A stretch of 64,000 nt of DNA from Mesorhizobium sp. M1C.F.Ca.ET.210.01.1.1. Lineage in GTDB: Bacteria > Pseudomonadota > Alphaproteobacteria > Rhizobiales > Rhizobiaceae. A program made the position numbers and the translations under genes. Shown here piece by piece: positions 1 through 8,472 of the stretch. Within the stretch, counting starts at the first letter, position 1. Each line of letters begins with the position of its first letter. The DNA lies in the NCBI RefSeq assembly GCF_004791585.1, contig NZ_SRUU01000006.1, positions 62,001 to 126,000 on the forward strand. The letters run 5' to 3'. The notes under the pieces were generated by a model, which saw only the letters and a list, made by a program, of their open reading frames with translations, was not told where the DNA came from and did not search any database.

Positions 1-418
1 TGAAGTGGATATGCGCGTCGAAGCCGCCGGCGGTGAGGATCTTGCCCTCGCCGGCGATGATCTCGGTCCCCGGCCCGATGATGATGGTGACCCCATCTTG
101 AGTGTCCGGATTGCCGGCCTTGCCGACGGCCGCGATGCGGCCGTCCTTCAGGCCGATATCGGCCTTGACGATGCCGGCAATCGCATCGACGACCAGCGCA
201 TTGGTGATCACTGTGTCGACCGCGCCCTCAGCTCGCGCGACCTGGCTCTGGCCCATGCCGTCGCGGATGACCTTGCCGCCGCCGAACTTCACCTCCTCGC
301 CATGGACGGTGAAATCCTTCTCGACCTCGATGAAGAGCTCGGTGTCTGCCAGCCGCACCTTGTCGCCGACGGTCGGGCCATACATCTGCGCATAGGCGAC
401 GCGGGTAATTCTGGCCAT
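1..418 (-). CDS. ureC: Urease subunit alpha, N-terminal part (runs off the left edge)
   Basis: Large catalytic subunit of the nickel enzyme that hydrolyses urea to ammonia and carbamate in the cytoplasm. Only the first 139 codons are in the window. They begin [16 protein letters not shown], a typical UreC start, and end in GGFDAHIHF, whose two histidines belong to the nickel-binding HxH motif of the family. The ATG at 418 is preceded by a GGAGCAAT stretch. The gene is on the same strand as ureB, but about 1.2 kb and two opposite-strand genes lie between them, so it probably has its own promoter in 419-597. The assignment is firm. The catalytic lysine and the rest of the active site are outside the window. 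Confidence 0.97.
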   Translation of the reverse strand, partial: MARITRVAYAQMYGPTVGDKVRLADTELFIEVEKDFTVHGEEVKFGGGKVIRDGMGQSQVARAEGAVDTVITNALVVDAIAGIVKADIGLKDGRIAAVGKAGNPDTQDGVTIIIGPGTEIIAGEGKILTAGGFDAHIHF

Positions 419-597
419 TAGCGATTGCTCCTGACAGTGAGGTTGCCGAAAGTGAGGATTGAGCGTGAGGTGCACATTGTCGCCATCCAATGGTCACGCA
501 ATGACCCGCTCGGCGACACCTTCCGATCCCATTTGGCGGTTGAGGTGTGCGAGTCAGCCCAAAACGACCGTTTGCAAAACCGATGGAAGGAACATCC

Positions 598-981
598 ATG
601 CGCAAGACGATATTCTTCGCGGCCGCTGCCAGCTTGGCGCTGGCGGGTGCAGCCAGCGCCCAGCAGCAGCCCGCGCCCCAACCAAGCCCGGCGCCGACCG
701 CACCTGCTCCCGCCGCTCCGAAGGCGCAGCCGGCCGTGCCGTCCATCCAGAGCGTGAGCATCGTCGACATTACCGAACTGCCCAAGGACACACAGACGCA
801 GGTCAACCAGATCGTGGCGCAGCGCGGCGACGCCGGCCTGCAGACCCTGCGCAAATCGATCGACGCGACGCCCAAGGTGAAGTCGGCGCTCGAAGCCAAG
901 GGGATGAGCTCCGCGCAGGTGATCGCGGCCAGCCTGCAGCCCAATGGCGCGCTGACCCTGATCACCAAGAAGGCGAGCTGA
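598..981 (+). CDS. Small secreted protein with Ala/Pro-rich linker, unknown function
   Basis: A 127-residue protein. Residues 1-21 form a signal peptide (MRKTIFFAAAASLALAGAASA, cleavage after ASA). A Gln/Pro/Ala-rich low-complexity linker follows to about residue 47, then a small mixed domain of about 80 residues. I do not recognise that domain. The ATG at 598 follows a GGAAGGA ribosome-binding site and is preferred over the in-frame ATG 51 bases upstream, which would bury the signal peptide. The gene lies between ureC and ureB on the opposite strand and is followed after 117 bases by another secreted-protein gene. Periplasmic location is inferred. No link to urease function can be shown. Confidence 0.75.
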   Translation: MRKTIFFAAAASLALAGAASAQQQPAPQPSPAPTAPAPAAPKAQPAVPSIQSVSIVDITELPKDTQTQVNQIVAQRGDAGLQTLRKSIDATPKVKSALEAKGMSSAQVIAASLQPNGALTLITKKAS

Positions 982-1098
982 AGACCCATGCTGGCGGGCC
1001 GGCTGCGGGTCCGTCAGCAGCATCGCCAAGGGAACCTCCTGCCGACACGACTCGTTTCGCCTTTTTCGCCCCGCCACAAGTTCAATCAGGAGCGAGCG

Positions 1099-1584
1099 AT
1101 GGCGAGCGTCCCGCGTCTCGGAACAGGATCTCCAACCCTTGTCGCGGCCATGCTTCTGGTGGCCGGCGCCCCGGCCTTCCCGGCGCAGCCGCTGGACAGC
1201 ACCAAGCCAAGCGCCGCGATCGTTGATTCCGACATCCGGCAGGAAGAAGCGCTGTCGAAGACGGAAGCCGGCAAAGTCATCACCGCGATAGACCGCACGC
1301 GCGAGAATATCGGCACAGTGCGCAAGACGACCAGGCTCGACACGGTCGATATCGTGTTCCTGACGGATGCCGCGCGCAGCGAGGGCGGACCGCCGCCCGC
1401 GATCGAGAACAAGGTGAAGCAGCATCAGGACGACGTCGCGGAACTGCGGCAGGAGATCGAAGCGAACGCGCTGCTGTTCAACGCCATCGATTCGCGGCGT
1501 GTGCTCGCCGAGGACGTGCTTGCCGTGGAATTCGACAATCCGGGCAAGATCGTCATCTACGCGGCGGCCAAGCCTCCGAAGTGA
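1099..1584 (+). CDS. Predicted secreted protein, unknown function
   Basis: A 161-residue protein with an N-terminal hydrophobic stretch (residues 12-26) that looks like a signal peptide ending near PAFPAQ. The mature part is charged, mostly helical in appearance, and ends in a short strand-like segment (KIVIYAAAK). No cysteine pairs, known catalytic motif or repeat is evident and I do not recognise the family. The ATG at 1099 follows AGGAGCGAGCG. Starting at the more upstream in-frame ATG (988) would give an Arg-rich extension without a ribosome site. It ends 20 bases before the convergent ureB stop. Confidence 0.65.
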   Translation: MASVPRLGTGSPTLVAAMLLVAGAPAFPAQPLDSTKPSAAIVDSDIRQEEALSKTEAGKVITAIDRTRENIGTVRKTTRLDTVDIVFLTDAARSEGGPPPAIENKVKQHQDDVAELRQEIEANALLFNAIDSRRVLAEDVLAVEFDNPGKIVIYAAAKPPK

Positions 1585-1604
1585 TTTGACCCCGCCGCCA
1601 GACC

Positions 1605-1910
1605 TCACAGCTTGCCCATCACCTTCTGCTGGAACCCATAGACCTCGCGCTTGCCCCCGAGCGGCACCAGCGTGACGTCGCGTTCCTGGCCCGGCTCGAA
1701 GCGCATGGCGGTGCCGGCGGCGATGTCGAGCCGCATACCGCGCGCGCGCTCACGGTCGAATTTCAGTCCCTCGTTGGTCTCGAAGAAATGATAGTGGCTG
1801 CCGACCTGGATCGGCCGGTCGCCGCTGTTGGCGACCTTGAGCGTCACCGTGGGCAGGCCCTTGTTCAGCTCGATCTCGCCTTTGGCGGTGACGATTTCGC
1901 CGGGGATCAT
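1605..1910 (-). CDS. ureB: Urease subunit beta
   Basis: Structural beta subunit of urease, 101 residues, the usual length. It starts [18 protein letters not shown] and contains the family-typical stretch [19 protein letters not shown], then a carboxy-terminal [11 protein letters not shown]. It packs with UreA and UreC in the apoenzyme, which receives nickel from the UreD/F/G/E accessory proteins. The start at 1910 is chosen because the preceding in-frame residues are not conserved-looking and a small reading frame ends 7 bases upstream. Its gene follows ureD, ureA and a DUF1272 gene on the same strand, probably as one operon. Confidence 0.96.
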   Translation of the reverse strand: MIPGEIVTAKGEIELNKGLPTVTLKVANSGDRPIQVGSHYHFFETNEGLKFDRERARGMRLDIAAGTAMRFEPGQERDVTLVPLGGKREVYGFQQKVMGKL

Positions 1911-1917
1911 CGCGGCC

Positions 1918-1983
1918 TCACAGCATGCCGAAAGCAATCGCCATGAGCGCGGTTCGTATCATCGGAGCTGTTGTCATCTGCAT
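1918..1983 (-). CDS. Possible 21-residue hydrophobic peptide between DUF1272 gene and ureB
   Basis: A very short frame encoding [21 protein letters not shown]. It is preceded by GAAAGG at ribosome-site distance, starts 24 bases after the DUF1272 stop and ends 7 bases before the ureB start. The spacing suggests translational coupling into ureB, and the sequence could form one short membrane helix. It may equally be chance: it is far below the length at which coding can be judged by composition, and I know no family for it. Confidence 0.25.
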   Translation of the reverse strand: MQMTTAPMIRTALMAIAFGML

Positions 1984-2007
1984 GCCTTTCTTCAGGGGTC
2001 GTGTTGC

Positions 2008-2262
2008 TCAAGCGGCCTTGCGGGGATCGCAGCCCTCGGCCTTGACCACACGCTTGGTCGATGCCGGGTATTTCGCCAGCTTCGCAGCCGGCCTGATCGG
2101 CCGCGGCGCGAAATTGCCGCCGCAGTTCGGGCAAACGCCGGCAAGCACGCCTTCCGCACAACCGGCGCAGAAGGTGCATTCGAAGCTGCAGATCAGCGCA
2201 TCCGCCGCTTCAGGCGGCAGATCCTTGCCGCAGCATTCGCAATTGGGCCTCAGTTCCAGCAT
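2008..2262 (-). CDS. DUF1272 cysteine-rich zinc-ribbon protein
   Basis: An 84-residue protein whose first 55 residues hold the DUF1272 pattern: CECCGKDLPP, then ICSFECTFCAGC, then CPNCGG. These paired cysteines are expected to bind zinc. A basic tail (RPIRPAAKLAKYP) follows. The family has no established biochemical function. The gene sits 25 bases after ureA and just before ureB in the same direction, so it is probably co-transcribed with urease. A role in urease maturation would be speculation, since DUF1272 proteins also occur away from urease loci. Confidence 0.85.
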   Translation of the reverse strand: MLELRPNCECCGKDLPPEAADALICSFECTFCAGCAEGVLAGVCPNCGGNFAPRPIRPAAKLAKYPASTKRVVKAEGCDPRKAA

Positions 2263-2287
2263 CGGTTTCTCCTCACCGGATTGGCCC

Positions 2288-2590
2288 TCACCTGATTGGC
2301 TCGTGCACAGTCACCAGCTTGGTGCCGTCGGGAAAGGTCGCCTCGACCTGGACGTCGTGGATCATCTCGGCAATGCCATCCATCACTTGGGCTCGGGTGA
2401 CGACATGGGCGCCGGCCTCCATCAGTTCGGCCACCGAGCGGCCGTCGCGGGCGCCTTCGACGACGAAGTCGGTGATCAAGGCGATCGCCTCGGGATGGTT
2501 GAGCTTGACACCGCGCTCCAGCCGCTTGCGCGCCACGATCGCCGCCATGGCAATCAGCAGCTTGTCTTTTTCACGCGGCGTCAGATTCAT
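2288..2590 (-). CDS. ureA: Urease subunit gamma
   Basis: Smallest structural subunit of urease, 100 residues, matching the family length exactly. The start [20 protein letters not shown] and the internal [21 protein letters not shown] are diagnostic, as is the carboxy-terminal [20 protein letters not shown]. It lies 35 bases downstream of ureD and 25 bases upstream of the DUF1272 gene. In most rhizobia UreA and UreB are separate proteins, as here. Expression is likely operonic from ahead of ureD. Confidence 0.97.
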   Translation of the reverse strand: MNLTPREKDKLLIAMAAIVARKRLERGVKLNHPEAIALITDFVVEGARDGRSVAELMEAGAHVVTRAQVMDGIAEMIHDVQVEATFPDGTKLVTVHEPIR

Positions 2591-2625
2591 GCGTCGTCCC
2601 GGTATTCAAGATCAACCATTCGAGG

Positions 2626-3492
2626 TCAAAGTGACCATAATTTGGGCAGGCCCGCCCGTCCGTTGAGCAGTTCGACCAGCGGAACCAGCCGCTTGCGGAG
2701 CTGGTAGCCGTCGCCGGCGGTGAGCCTCGCAAGAAGCTTGCCAGATTGCCCGACGCTCCAGAAACTGACGCCGCCCCGGTCACTGTCAACGAGGCCGCCG
2801 ATCATGGGATCGCCGATGATGGCGCGGGCCGGCTCCAGCAGGGCTTCCGCATGCGGGGAGACGAGAAGCAGCGTTGCGATCGCACGCGCGCCGCCGGCCA
2901 CGGCCCGGCGCTGGAGGCCGGCGGCGATATCCGGCCCGATGCGAAAATCCTCGGCATGGATGAGCCTGCCGTCCTGCCAAACCCGCCAGCGGTCGCGGAA
3001 GTTGCCCAGAACCGTCTGCTCGCCCATCGCCAGCCGGCCGAACAATGTCGCCTCCAACAGCAGCGCTTCGGCGCTCCCCGCAAGCGTCACATCGAGCGTC
3101 CTCGCAAAGGCCGCCCGGTCGAAGACGATCGTCTCCTGCGGCAGCCACGCAATCCGGCCGCCGGCGCCGACATCGAGGCTGACCTTGGTCTCGGCGCGAT
3201 CGAAGGCGGCGCGATAGACCTTCTCGCAGGCCTGGGTGGTGATGGAGGCCGAGGCGCCCTCGCCGACTTCGATCGCCCAGCCGAGCCGGTCGCCGCCGGT
3301 CAATCCGCCGGCCGTGTTGATCAGCACGGCCTCGAGCGGGTCGCCTTGCACGGCCGGCATGCGAATCTTGGCCGATCCGTCCTGATAAAGGCGCTGAAGG
3401 CGGGTCCGGCCGCCTGTTCTGCCGCAGAAAAGCCTGCCTCGCCCGGCAACACGTTGGGCGGCAAGCGGGGAAACCAGGGTATCGTCGATCAT
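2626..3492 (-). CDS. ureD: Urease accessory protein UreD
   Basis: Chaperone-like accessory protein that with UreF and UreG loads nickel into apo-urease. The 288-residue product contains the UreD landmarks RTRLQRLYQDGSAKIRMP, NTAGGLTGGDRL and QACEKVYRA in order, followed by WLPQETIVFDRA and a carboxy-terminal half with HAEDFRIGP. I start it at the ATG at 3492 (MIDDTLVSPLAAQRVAGRG) to match the usual family length. An in-frame ATG at 3555 would add 21 residues, and neither has a convincing ribosome site. UreE, UreF and UreG are not in the window and are expected beyond ureC. Confidence 0.92.
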   Translation of the reverse strand: MIDDTLVSPLAAQRVAGRGRLFCGRTGGRTRLQRLYQDGSAKIRMPAVQGDPLEAVLINTAGGLTGGDRLGWAIEVGEGASASITTQACEKVYRAAFDRAETKVSLDVGAGGRIAWLPQETIVFDRAAFARTLDVTLAGSAEALLLEATLFGRLAMGEQTVLGNFRDRWRVWQDGRLIHAEDFRIGPDIAAGLQRRAVAGGARAIATLLLVSPHAEALLEPARAIIGDPMIGGLVDSDRGGVSFWSVGQSGKLLARLTAGDGYQLRKRLVPLVELLNGRAGLPKLWSL

Positions 3493-3693
3493 GTCCACGA
3501 CGCCAACGTTAAGCACTCCGGTGGCTTTGTCGATATATAGCTTGTTGCTTGACATCGTTTCGGTTTCTATAGAGGGAGCCACCTTGGAGCGGTCACGCGA
3601 TGCCTGGAGAGGTAAGGGCGACGGCATCCGTGTATCCGGGTACGAAGGGGCGCTGATCAGTCGGCGTCGGAAAACGACAGGGGAAGGAACCGA

Positions 3694-3948
3694 ATGGCTG
3701 ACCAGCTGACGACCGAAATCATCGAGAAGATCAAAGCTCATGCCGAGACCGGCGGCGAGGAAATCACCACCAGCACGGATCTCAACACGCTTGGCATCCA
3801 CTCGCTGGAGCTGACCGAGATCATCTTCGATCTCGAGGAGAAGTACGGCATCGAGATCGAGATGAACACGGTCGACGCCTGGAGCAACCTCAAGAACGTC
3901 GGCGACATGGTCGAGGCGGTTCGCGAACTGATCGCGAAAAAAGCCTGA
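3694..3948 (+). CDS. NodF-like acyl carrier protein
   Basis: An 84-residue acidic acyl carrier protein, overall resembling the nodulation protein NodF: it shares the start MADQLT and the region [18 protein letters not shown]. The phosphopantetheine serine is Ser37 in [10 protein letters not shown]. The usual Asp before this Ser is His here, which is odd because GxDSL is nearly invariant in carrier proteins. The ATG follows GGGGAAGGAACCGA. A ketoacyl synthase gene starts 4 bases after the stop, so the two are one unit. No nod box was found upstream, so symbiotic induction by NodD is not supported. It probably carries acyl chains for a special lipid. Confidence 0.88.
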   Translation: MADQLTTEIIEKIKAHAETGGEEITTSTDLNTLGIHSLELTEIIFDLEEKYGIEIEMNTVDAWSNLKNVGDMVEAVRELIAKKA

Positions 3949-3952
3949 TTGC

Positions 3953-5161
3953 ATGCTGAAACGCGTCGTCATCACCGGCATCGGCGGGATATGCGGGCTC
4001 GGCAACGATGTGGCCGCGATCTGGGACGCAATGCGCGCCGGCCGCTCGGCAATCGGCCCGATCGACAACCCTTCCCTGCATGACCTGAAGGTCAAGGTAG
4101 GCAGCGAAATCAAGGAGCTGCCCGATCACGGCATCGACCGCAAGCAGGTGGTTTCGATGGACCGTTTCAGCCTGCTGGCGGTGATCGCCGCCCGGGAAGC
4201 GATGCGGCAGTCCGGACTGGTCGCGCATGCCGACAACACCTACCGGATGGGCGCCGTCGTCGGCATCGGCGTCGCCGGCTTCGAGACGATCGAGGAAAAT
4301 TACCGCGCGATCCTGATCGAGGGACGCAACCGCGCCGCCATCTTCACCGTGCCGAAGGTGATGCCGGGCGCGGCCGCCGGCCAGGTCAGCATGAGTCTCG
4401 GCCTGCGCGGGCCGGTGTTCGGCGTCACGTCAGCCTGTTCTTCGGCCAACCACGCCGTCGCCTCGGCTGTCGACCAGATCCGGCTCGGCCGCGCCGACGT
4501 CATGGTCGCCGGCGGCACCGAGGCGCCGCTGGTATGGGGCGTGCTCAAGGGCTGGGAAGCGTTGAGGGTGCTTTCGCCTGACACCTGCCGGCCATTCTCG
4601 GCCGACCGCCAGGGCCTGTCGCTGGGCGAGGGCGCCGGCATGGCGGTGCTGGAAAGCTACGACCACGCCATGGCGCGCGGCGCCACAATCCTCGCCGAGA
4701 TCGCCGGTACCGGCCTATCGGCCGACGCCTCCGACATCGTCGCGCCGACGATCGAAGGGCCGGAAGCGGCGATGCGCTTCTGCCTGGTGGATGCCGGGCT
4801 CAATCCCGAGGATGTCGACTATCTCAACGCGCATGGCACCGGCACCAAAGCCAACGACCAGATCGAGACGGCTGCGATCAAGCGCGTTTTCGGCGAGCAT
4901 GTGGGCGCGCTCTCGGTCTCCTCGACCAAGTCGATGCACGCGCATTGCCTTGGCGCATCGGGCGGACTGGAGATGATCGCCTGCGTCATGGCGATCCGCG
5001 ACGGCATCGTGCCGCCGACCGCCAATTACCGTGAGCCCGACCCGGAATGCGATCTCGACGTGACGCCGAACGTGGCGCGCGAGCGCAAGGTGCGCGCCGC
5101 GATGAGCAACAGTTTCGCCTTCGGCGGCACCAATGCGGTGCTGGCCTTCAAGGCGATCTGA
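3953..5161 (+). CDS. NodE-like beta-ketoacyl-ACP synthase (KAS II type)
   Basis: A 402-residue condensing enzyme that extends acyl-ACP with malonyl-ACP. The catalytic triad is visible: Cys162 in [11 protein letters not shown], His294 in LNAHGTGT and His331 in HCLGASGG. The carboxy terminus [12 protein letters not shown] is typical for FabF/NodE. Pairing with an adjacent NodF-like carrier protein points to a dedicated acyl chain rather than bulk fatty acid synthesis. Whether it is NodE proper (polyunsaturated Nod-factor acyl chains), a very-long-chain lipid enzyme or another FabF-family member cannot be settled from sequence. No other nod gene is in the window. Confidence 0.92.
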   Translation: MLKRVVITGIGGICGLGNDVAAIWDAMRAGRSAIGPIDNPSLHDLKVKVGSEIKELPDHGIDRKQVVSMDRFSLLAVIAAREAMRQSGLVAHADNTYRMGAVVGIGVAGFETIEENYRAILIEGRNRAAIFTVPKVMPGAAAGQVSMSLGLRGPVFGVTSACSSANHAVASAVDQIRLGRADVMVAGGTEAPLVWGVLKGWEALRVLSPDTCRPFSADRQGLSLGEGAGMAVLESYDHAMARGATILAEIAGTGLSADASDIVAPTIEGPEAAMRFCLVDAGLNPEDVDYLNAHGTGTKANDQIETAAIKRVFGEHVGALSVSSTKSMHAHCLGASGGLEMIACVMAIRDGIVPPTANYREPDPECDLDVTPNVARERKVRAAMSNSFAFGGTNAVLAFKAI

Positions 5162-5335
5162 CACGAGCGATCTGATTCGGGCGCCAGCCATTCCGCCGGA
5201 ACGCGCTTGCGTCCCGGCGGATCGCTATGGTTGCCTGTCCGTGCATGGCAATATTGATCCCGAGGGATCGCGGTCCTAATTCTTGCCCACCCGCCATGAG
5301 CGCCGCCCGGCGCCAATCCGCATCCGGAGCCCCCG

Positions 5336-6040
5336 ATGACCGACCTGTCCGTCTTTCCGATCGCCAAGCGCTGGCCGGCCAAGCACCCCGACCGCCTGCA
5401 GCTCTATTCCGCTGCAACCCCCAATGGCGTGAAGATCTCGATCGCGCTGGAGGAGATCGGCCTGCCCTACGAGCCGCACTACGTCGACATCGGCAAGAAC
5501 GAGAGCTGGACGCCGGAATTCCTATCGCTCAACCCGAACGGCAAGATACCGGCGATCATCGATCCGAACGGACCCGACGGCAAGCCGATCGGCTTGTTCG
5601 AATCCGGCGCCATCCTGCTCTATCTCAGCGACAAGACCGGCAAGCTCATACCGGCCGATCCGATCCGGCGCTACGAGACGATCCAGTGGGTGTTCTTCCA
5701 GATGGCCGCGATCGGCCCGATCTTCGGACAGGTCGGCTTCTTCAACAAATTCGCCGGGCGCGAGATCGCCGACAAGCGGCCGCTGGAGCGCTATCGCGAC
5801 GAATCGCGGCGGCTGATCGGCGTCCTGGAGACGCGTCTGCAGGGCCGGCGATGGATCATGGGTGACGACTACACCATCGCCGATGTCTCGATGCTCGGCT
5901 GGGTGCGCAACCTGATCGGCTTCTACGAGGCGCGCGACCTCGTCGGCTTCGACGATTTCCCGACTGTTGCGGCATGGCTGGAGCGCGGCCTTGCACGGCC
6001 GGCCGTGCAGAGGGGCCTCACCATTCCGGCGAGGGCCTGA
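5336..6040 (+). CDS. Glutathione S-transferase, YfcG/YghU-like
   Basis: A 234-residue cytosolic GST. The N-terminal thioredoxin-like domain (about 20-105) has the AATPNGVKISIALEEIGLPY motif of the nu-class disulfide-bond oxidoreductases and the glutathione-contact segment FESGAILLYLSD. The helical C-terminal domain (about 110-230) has the IADVSMLGWV motif. Members reduce disulfides with glutathione rather than conjugate xenobiotics. It stands alone, with unrelated genes on both sides. Confidence 0.9.
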   Translation: MTDLSVFPIAKRWPAKHPDRLQLYSAATPNGVKISIALEEIGLPYEPHYVDIGKNESWTPEFLSLNPNGKIPAIIDPNGPDGKPIGLFESGAILLYLSDKTGKLIPADPIRRYETIQWVFFQMAAIGPIFGQVGFFNKFAGREIADKRPLERYRDESRRLIGVLETRLQGRRWIMGDDYTIADVSMLGWVRNLIGFYEARDLVGFDDFPTVAAWLERGLARPAVQRGLTIPARA

Positions 6041-6073
6041 ACGGGAGCCGCCGCGCGCTTTTCCAGGAATCGC

Positions 6074-6406
6074 CTATTTCGTCTTGGTTTTGGTGCCACC
6101 GCGGCCGAGAACGGAAGCGGCAAGCCGGGCGGTGGCCACCACCGCGCCGGTCGCCACGCTTGCAACGGTGCGGATCGGACCCGACTTTGCCGCCGCGGGC
6201 TTGTGCGGCTTCGCGGCGACCTTGTGCGCCGCGCCGGGCACCACTTTCCTCGGCGCGGCCTTGCCGAATGTGGGTTTGGCGTCCCTGGCACCCTCGGCCA
6301 TCGCCTCGCCGGCGCCGCCCTTCGATTGCGCTGTCTTCGATTGTGGTGTCTTGGATTGACTGGCCCTGCTTCTCGCGGGCACGGGTTTTCTGGTCTTGGT
6401 TGCCAT
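6074..6406 (-). CDS. Lys/Ala-rich basic protein, unknown function
   Basis: A 110-residue protein very rich in Lys, Ala, Ser and Thr, with repeated QSKT units near the start (SQSKTPQSKTAQSK), a basic Ala/Pro middle, a hydrophobic segment (about 80-97, VASVATGAVVATARLAASV), and a KTKTK tail. The composition resembles histone H1-like or phasin-like tails, but there is no diagnostic domain. It could bind DNA, polyphosphate or membranes; none of this is shown. The codon pattern and the stop just before the GST gene end suggest a real gene. Confidence 0.6.
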   Translation of the reverse strand: MATKTRKPVPARSRASQSKTPQSKTAQSKGGAGEAMAEGARDAKPTFGKAAPRKVVPGAAHKVAAKPHKPAAAKSGPIRTVASVATGAVVATARLAASVLGRGGTKTKTK

Positions 6407-6433
6407 GGGACGGTTCCCTGTTATTTGTTTTGC

Positions 6434-6478
6434 GCAATTCCGGACGGAAAACCGTCACGCACTGCTGCTGGAATTGCT
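6434..6478 (+). repeat. 45-bp palindromic intergenic repeat, copy A1
   Basis: One of five 45-base copies in the window with ends GCAATTCC and GGAATTGC and a conserved core GGACGGAAAACCG. This copy lies just upstream of the basic-protein gene. It is the most diverged, with CACGCACTGCTG in place of the usual TACACACTTTTC. The inverted ends can fold into a stem. No open frame. Confidence 0.85.
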
Positions 6479-6577
6479 TCAGCGCCGGATAATTCGGGAT
6501 AGGGCATAACGGCGCGGAACCCTTAAGGTTCCCGTCCGAAAATATTGAAAATTGAGCAGGTTAACCAATCACCAGGG

Positions 6578-7192
6578 TCATTGACCAATGACCAGATCGG
6601 CCTCGCGGCGGCGCGCCAGCACACGCTCGATATTCGGCATGTCGTTGGAGGCGATCCAGGCGCGGGCGTCCTCGTCGGACTTGCCATGGCCGCGCCAGCG
6701 TTCCATCAGGCGGCGCTCCAGCTCGCCCCGCGGCACGTCGACAAAAATCGTGAAGTCGAACAGAGGCGCCAGCCGCGACCACGGCTCCTCGTCGAGCAGG
6801 AGATAGTTGCCCTCGACCAGGATGAACTTGGTGTCGGCGGAAATGATCTCGGCGGCGGCGCGCGACAGTTCGATGCTGCGGTCGAAGACCGGAATGGCAA
6901 TGTCCGGCTCACCGGAGCGGATGCGCTTCAAAAGCGTCTCGAAGCCGCCGAAATCGAAGGTCTCCGGCGCCCCTTTTCGCGAGCGCATGCCGCGCCGGTT
7001 GAGCACGATGTCGTCAAAATGGAAGCCGTCCATCGGCACGACTTCGGATGAGCCCTCGGGCAGCAATTCATGCAACCTGCCCGATATGGTCGACTTGCCG
7101 GCTCCCGGCGGGCCGGCAATGGCGACGACGAAACGCTTGGCCTTGCCGGCGCGCTTGAAGATGGCGGCGGTGATATGGGCTAAATCGGACAT
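6578..7192 (-). CDS. FrcK-like P-loop kinase
   Basis: A 204-residue nucleotide-binding kinase of the uridine kinase/phosphoribulokinase-like group. Walker A is GPPGAGKS (about residues 27-34). MDGFHFDD follows at the substrate site and FILVEGNYLLLDE at the Walker B region. It resembles FrcK, encoded with the fructose transporter of Sinorhizobium meliloti, and yeast Yfh7-type proteins. The substrate is not known. The ATG at 7192 follows GGAGAGGCG. No sugar transporter is adjacent; the next gene upstream on the same strand is the mutarotase-like gene. Confidence 0.82.
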   Translation of the reverse strand: MSDLAHITAAIFKRAGKAKRFVVAIAGPPGAGKSTISGRLHELLPEGSSEVVPMDGFHFDDIVLNRRGMRSRKGAPETFDFGGFETLLKRIRSGEPDIAIPVFDRSIELSRAAAEIISADTKFILVEGNYLLLDEEPWSRLAPLFDFTIFVDVPRGELERRLMERWRGHGKSDEDARAWIASNDMPNIERVLARRREADLVIGQ

Positions 7193-7270
7193 CAACGCCT
7201 CTCCGTTAGCGATTCCGGCTCCATCTTGGCGGCTGTCGGCGGAAATTTCAAACCGCGATTGCTGCCGGCT

Positions 7271-8377
7271 TCAGGCCGGAACCGAGCGGCCGATGCGCAG
7301 GAATTCGCTGTCAAAGGCGATGTCCCTTGCCGAGCCATCTGTCGCCACGAGACGCATGCGCCCATCCTCCGATTCGATGCCGCTTGGCGGCTCGGCATCG
7401 GCGAGCGGAACCGCGCCGATGACATGGCGGAAGGAGACGCTGCGCCCTTGCGCAAGCGCGAAGGCCGTCGCCACGCCTTCGTGCTTCAGCCAGTTGTCGC
7501 CGAGCGAGGCGGCGTGGCCGACCGCGGCGCGGCCATCCTCGATGCCGAGCACGCCGATGTGGCGGCCGCTCCAGGGCGCGTAATCGCGCCCGCCATTGCT
7601 GAACCACAGCATAGTGACCGGCAGTTCGGCCGGGTTCTTCAGCACCAGCACCAGATCCTGCTCGGCGCGGCGGGCGAGCGCCGTCCAGCCCGGTCCGACG
7701 TGATCGGCTTCGACCAAAGTGATGAAATCCTCGCGCCGGTCTTCCATGCGGTAGTCGGTGAGGTCGGCGGTGCCACCGGCCGCGATCGGGAAATGGGTGA
7801 GATCGGTGGCGCGGGCGGGATAGGCCAGGCGAAAGCGGCCGCGCGCCGGATCGGGCTCCAGCGGGGTGGCCGGCGTGACCGCCAGGCGCTTCGGCGAGAA
7901 GGCGAGCCTGCCGCCGCCGTGCATCGCCGTCATCGGATGATGGGCGACGGAAATGGCGCCGGAGCCGCCGGAAAAGATGTGCTCCTGGTAGAGGAAGGGG
8001 TGGTTGTCGCGCAGCGTGAAGATCTTGTCGACGGCCGCGCCCATCACCTTGCGGCGCAGCCGGAAGACGGCGCGCCAGCCGCCGGCGATGGCGCTGTTTT
8101 CGACGACATCCCATTCACTGTTGGCCGTCCAGCCATGCAGGGGTGCTGCCTCGACGTCGCTGGTGGAGAATGGCGCGCAGAGGAAATCGCCCGACAGTCG
8201 CACCGTGCCTTCGGGAAGGTTCTCCGGCAGCTTCTCGCGCGGCGCGCCGACCCAGGGCGCGCGGTGCAGCGGCTTCAGGCGGCGGCCGTCCGCCTCGATT
8301 TCCATGGCTGCGATATGGCCGACCACGAGATCGAGCGAAACCGAGATGCCCTTTGCGTTGATGGTGACCGTGTCCAT
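7271..8377 (-). CDS. Mutarotase-fold (aldose epimerase-like) protein, function unknown
   Basis: A 368-residue soluble protein. Segments such as FLYQEHIFSGGSGAISVAHHPMT and LWFSNGGRDYAPWSGRHIGVLGIE resemble the beta-sandwich galactose mutarotase superfamily. The catalytic His/Glu set of true mutarotases cannot be assigned with certainty. The ATG at 8377 (MDTVTINAKG) is preferred over a start 81 bases upstream because the extra residues are Cys/Arg-rich and lie in non-conserved leader sequence. It probably forms a unit with the FrcK-like kinase 78 bases downstream, which would suggest carbohydrate metabolism. Confidence 0.65.
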   Translation of the reverse strand: MDTVTINAKGISVSLDLVVGHIAAMEIEADGRRLKPLHRAPWVGAPREKLPENLPEGTVRLSGDFLCAPFSTSDVEAAPLHGWTANSEWDVVENSAIAGGWRAVFRLRRKVMGAAVDKIFTLRDNHPFLYQEHIFSGGSGAISVAHHPMTAMHGGGRLAFSPKRLAVTPATPLEPDPARGRFRLAYPARATDLTHFPIAAGGTADLTDYRMEDRREDFITLVEADHVGPGWTALARRAEQDLVLVLKNPAELPVTMLWFSNGGRDYAPWSGRHIGVLGIEDGRAAVGHAASLGDNWLKHEGVATAFALAQGRSVSFRHVIGAVPLADAEPPSGIESEDGRMRLVATDGSARDIAFDSEFLRIGRSVPA

Positions 8378-8472
8378 TGCTGCCTCGCCGCGAATCTTGT
8401 TCTTCGGCTGGCAGCAAAGCCTGCACCATCCCCGGTGCGCAAGGGCAATGGCAGGCATTTTGCATCAGCGTC

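Noticed and set aside
418..1608. A 396-codon open frame on the minus strand
   Set aside because: It lies antisense to two plus-strand genes that have signal peptides and ribosome sites. Its product is Arg/Gly/Leu-rich without domains, typical of high-GC antisense frames.
3555..3693. A nod box ahead of the NodF-like gene
   Set aside because: Neither the ATC-N9-GAT repeats nor the conserved nod-box ends could be found in the gap.
3493..4113. N-terminal extension of UreD by up to 207 residues
   Set aside because: The extension overlaps the NodF-like and ketoacyl synthase genes on the other strand and exceeds the UreD family length.
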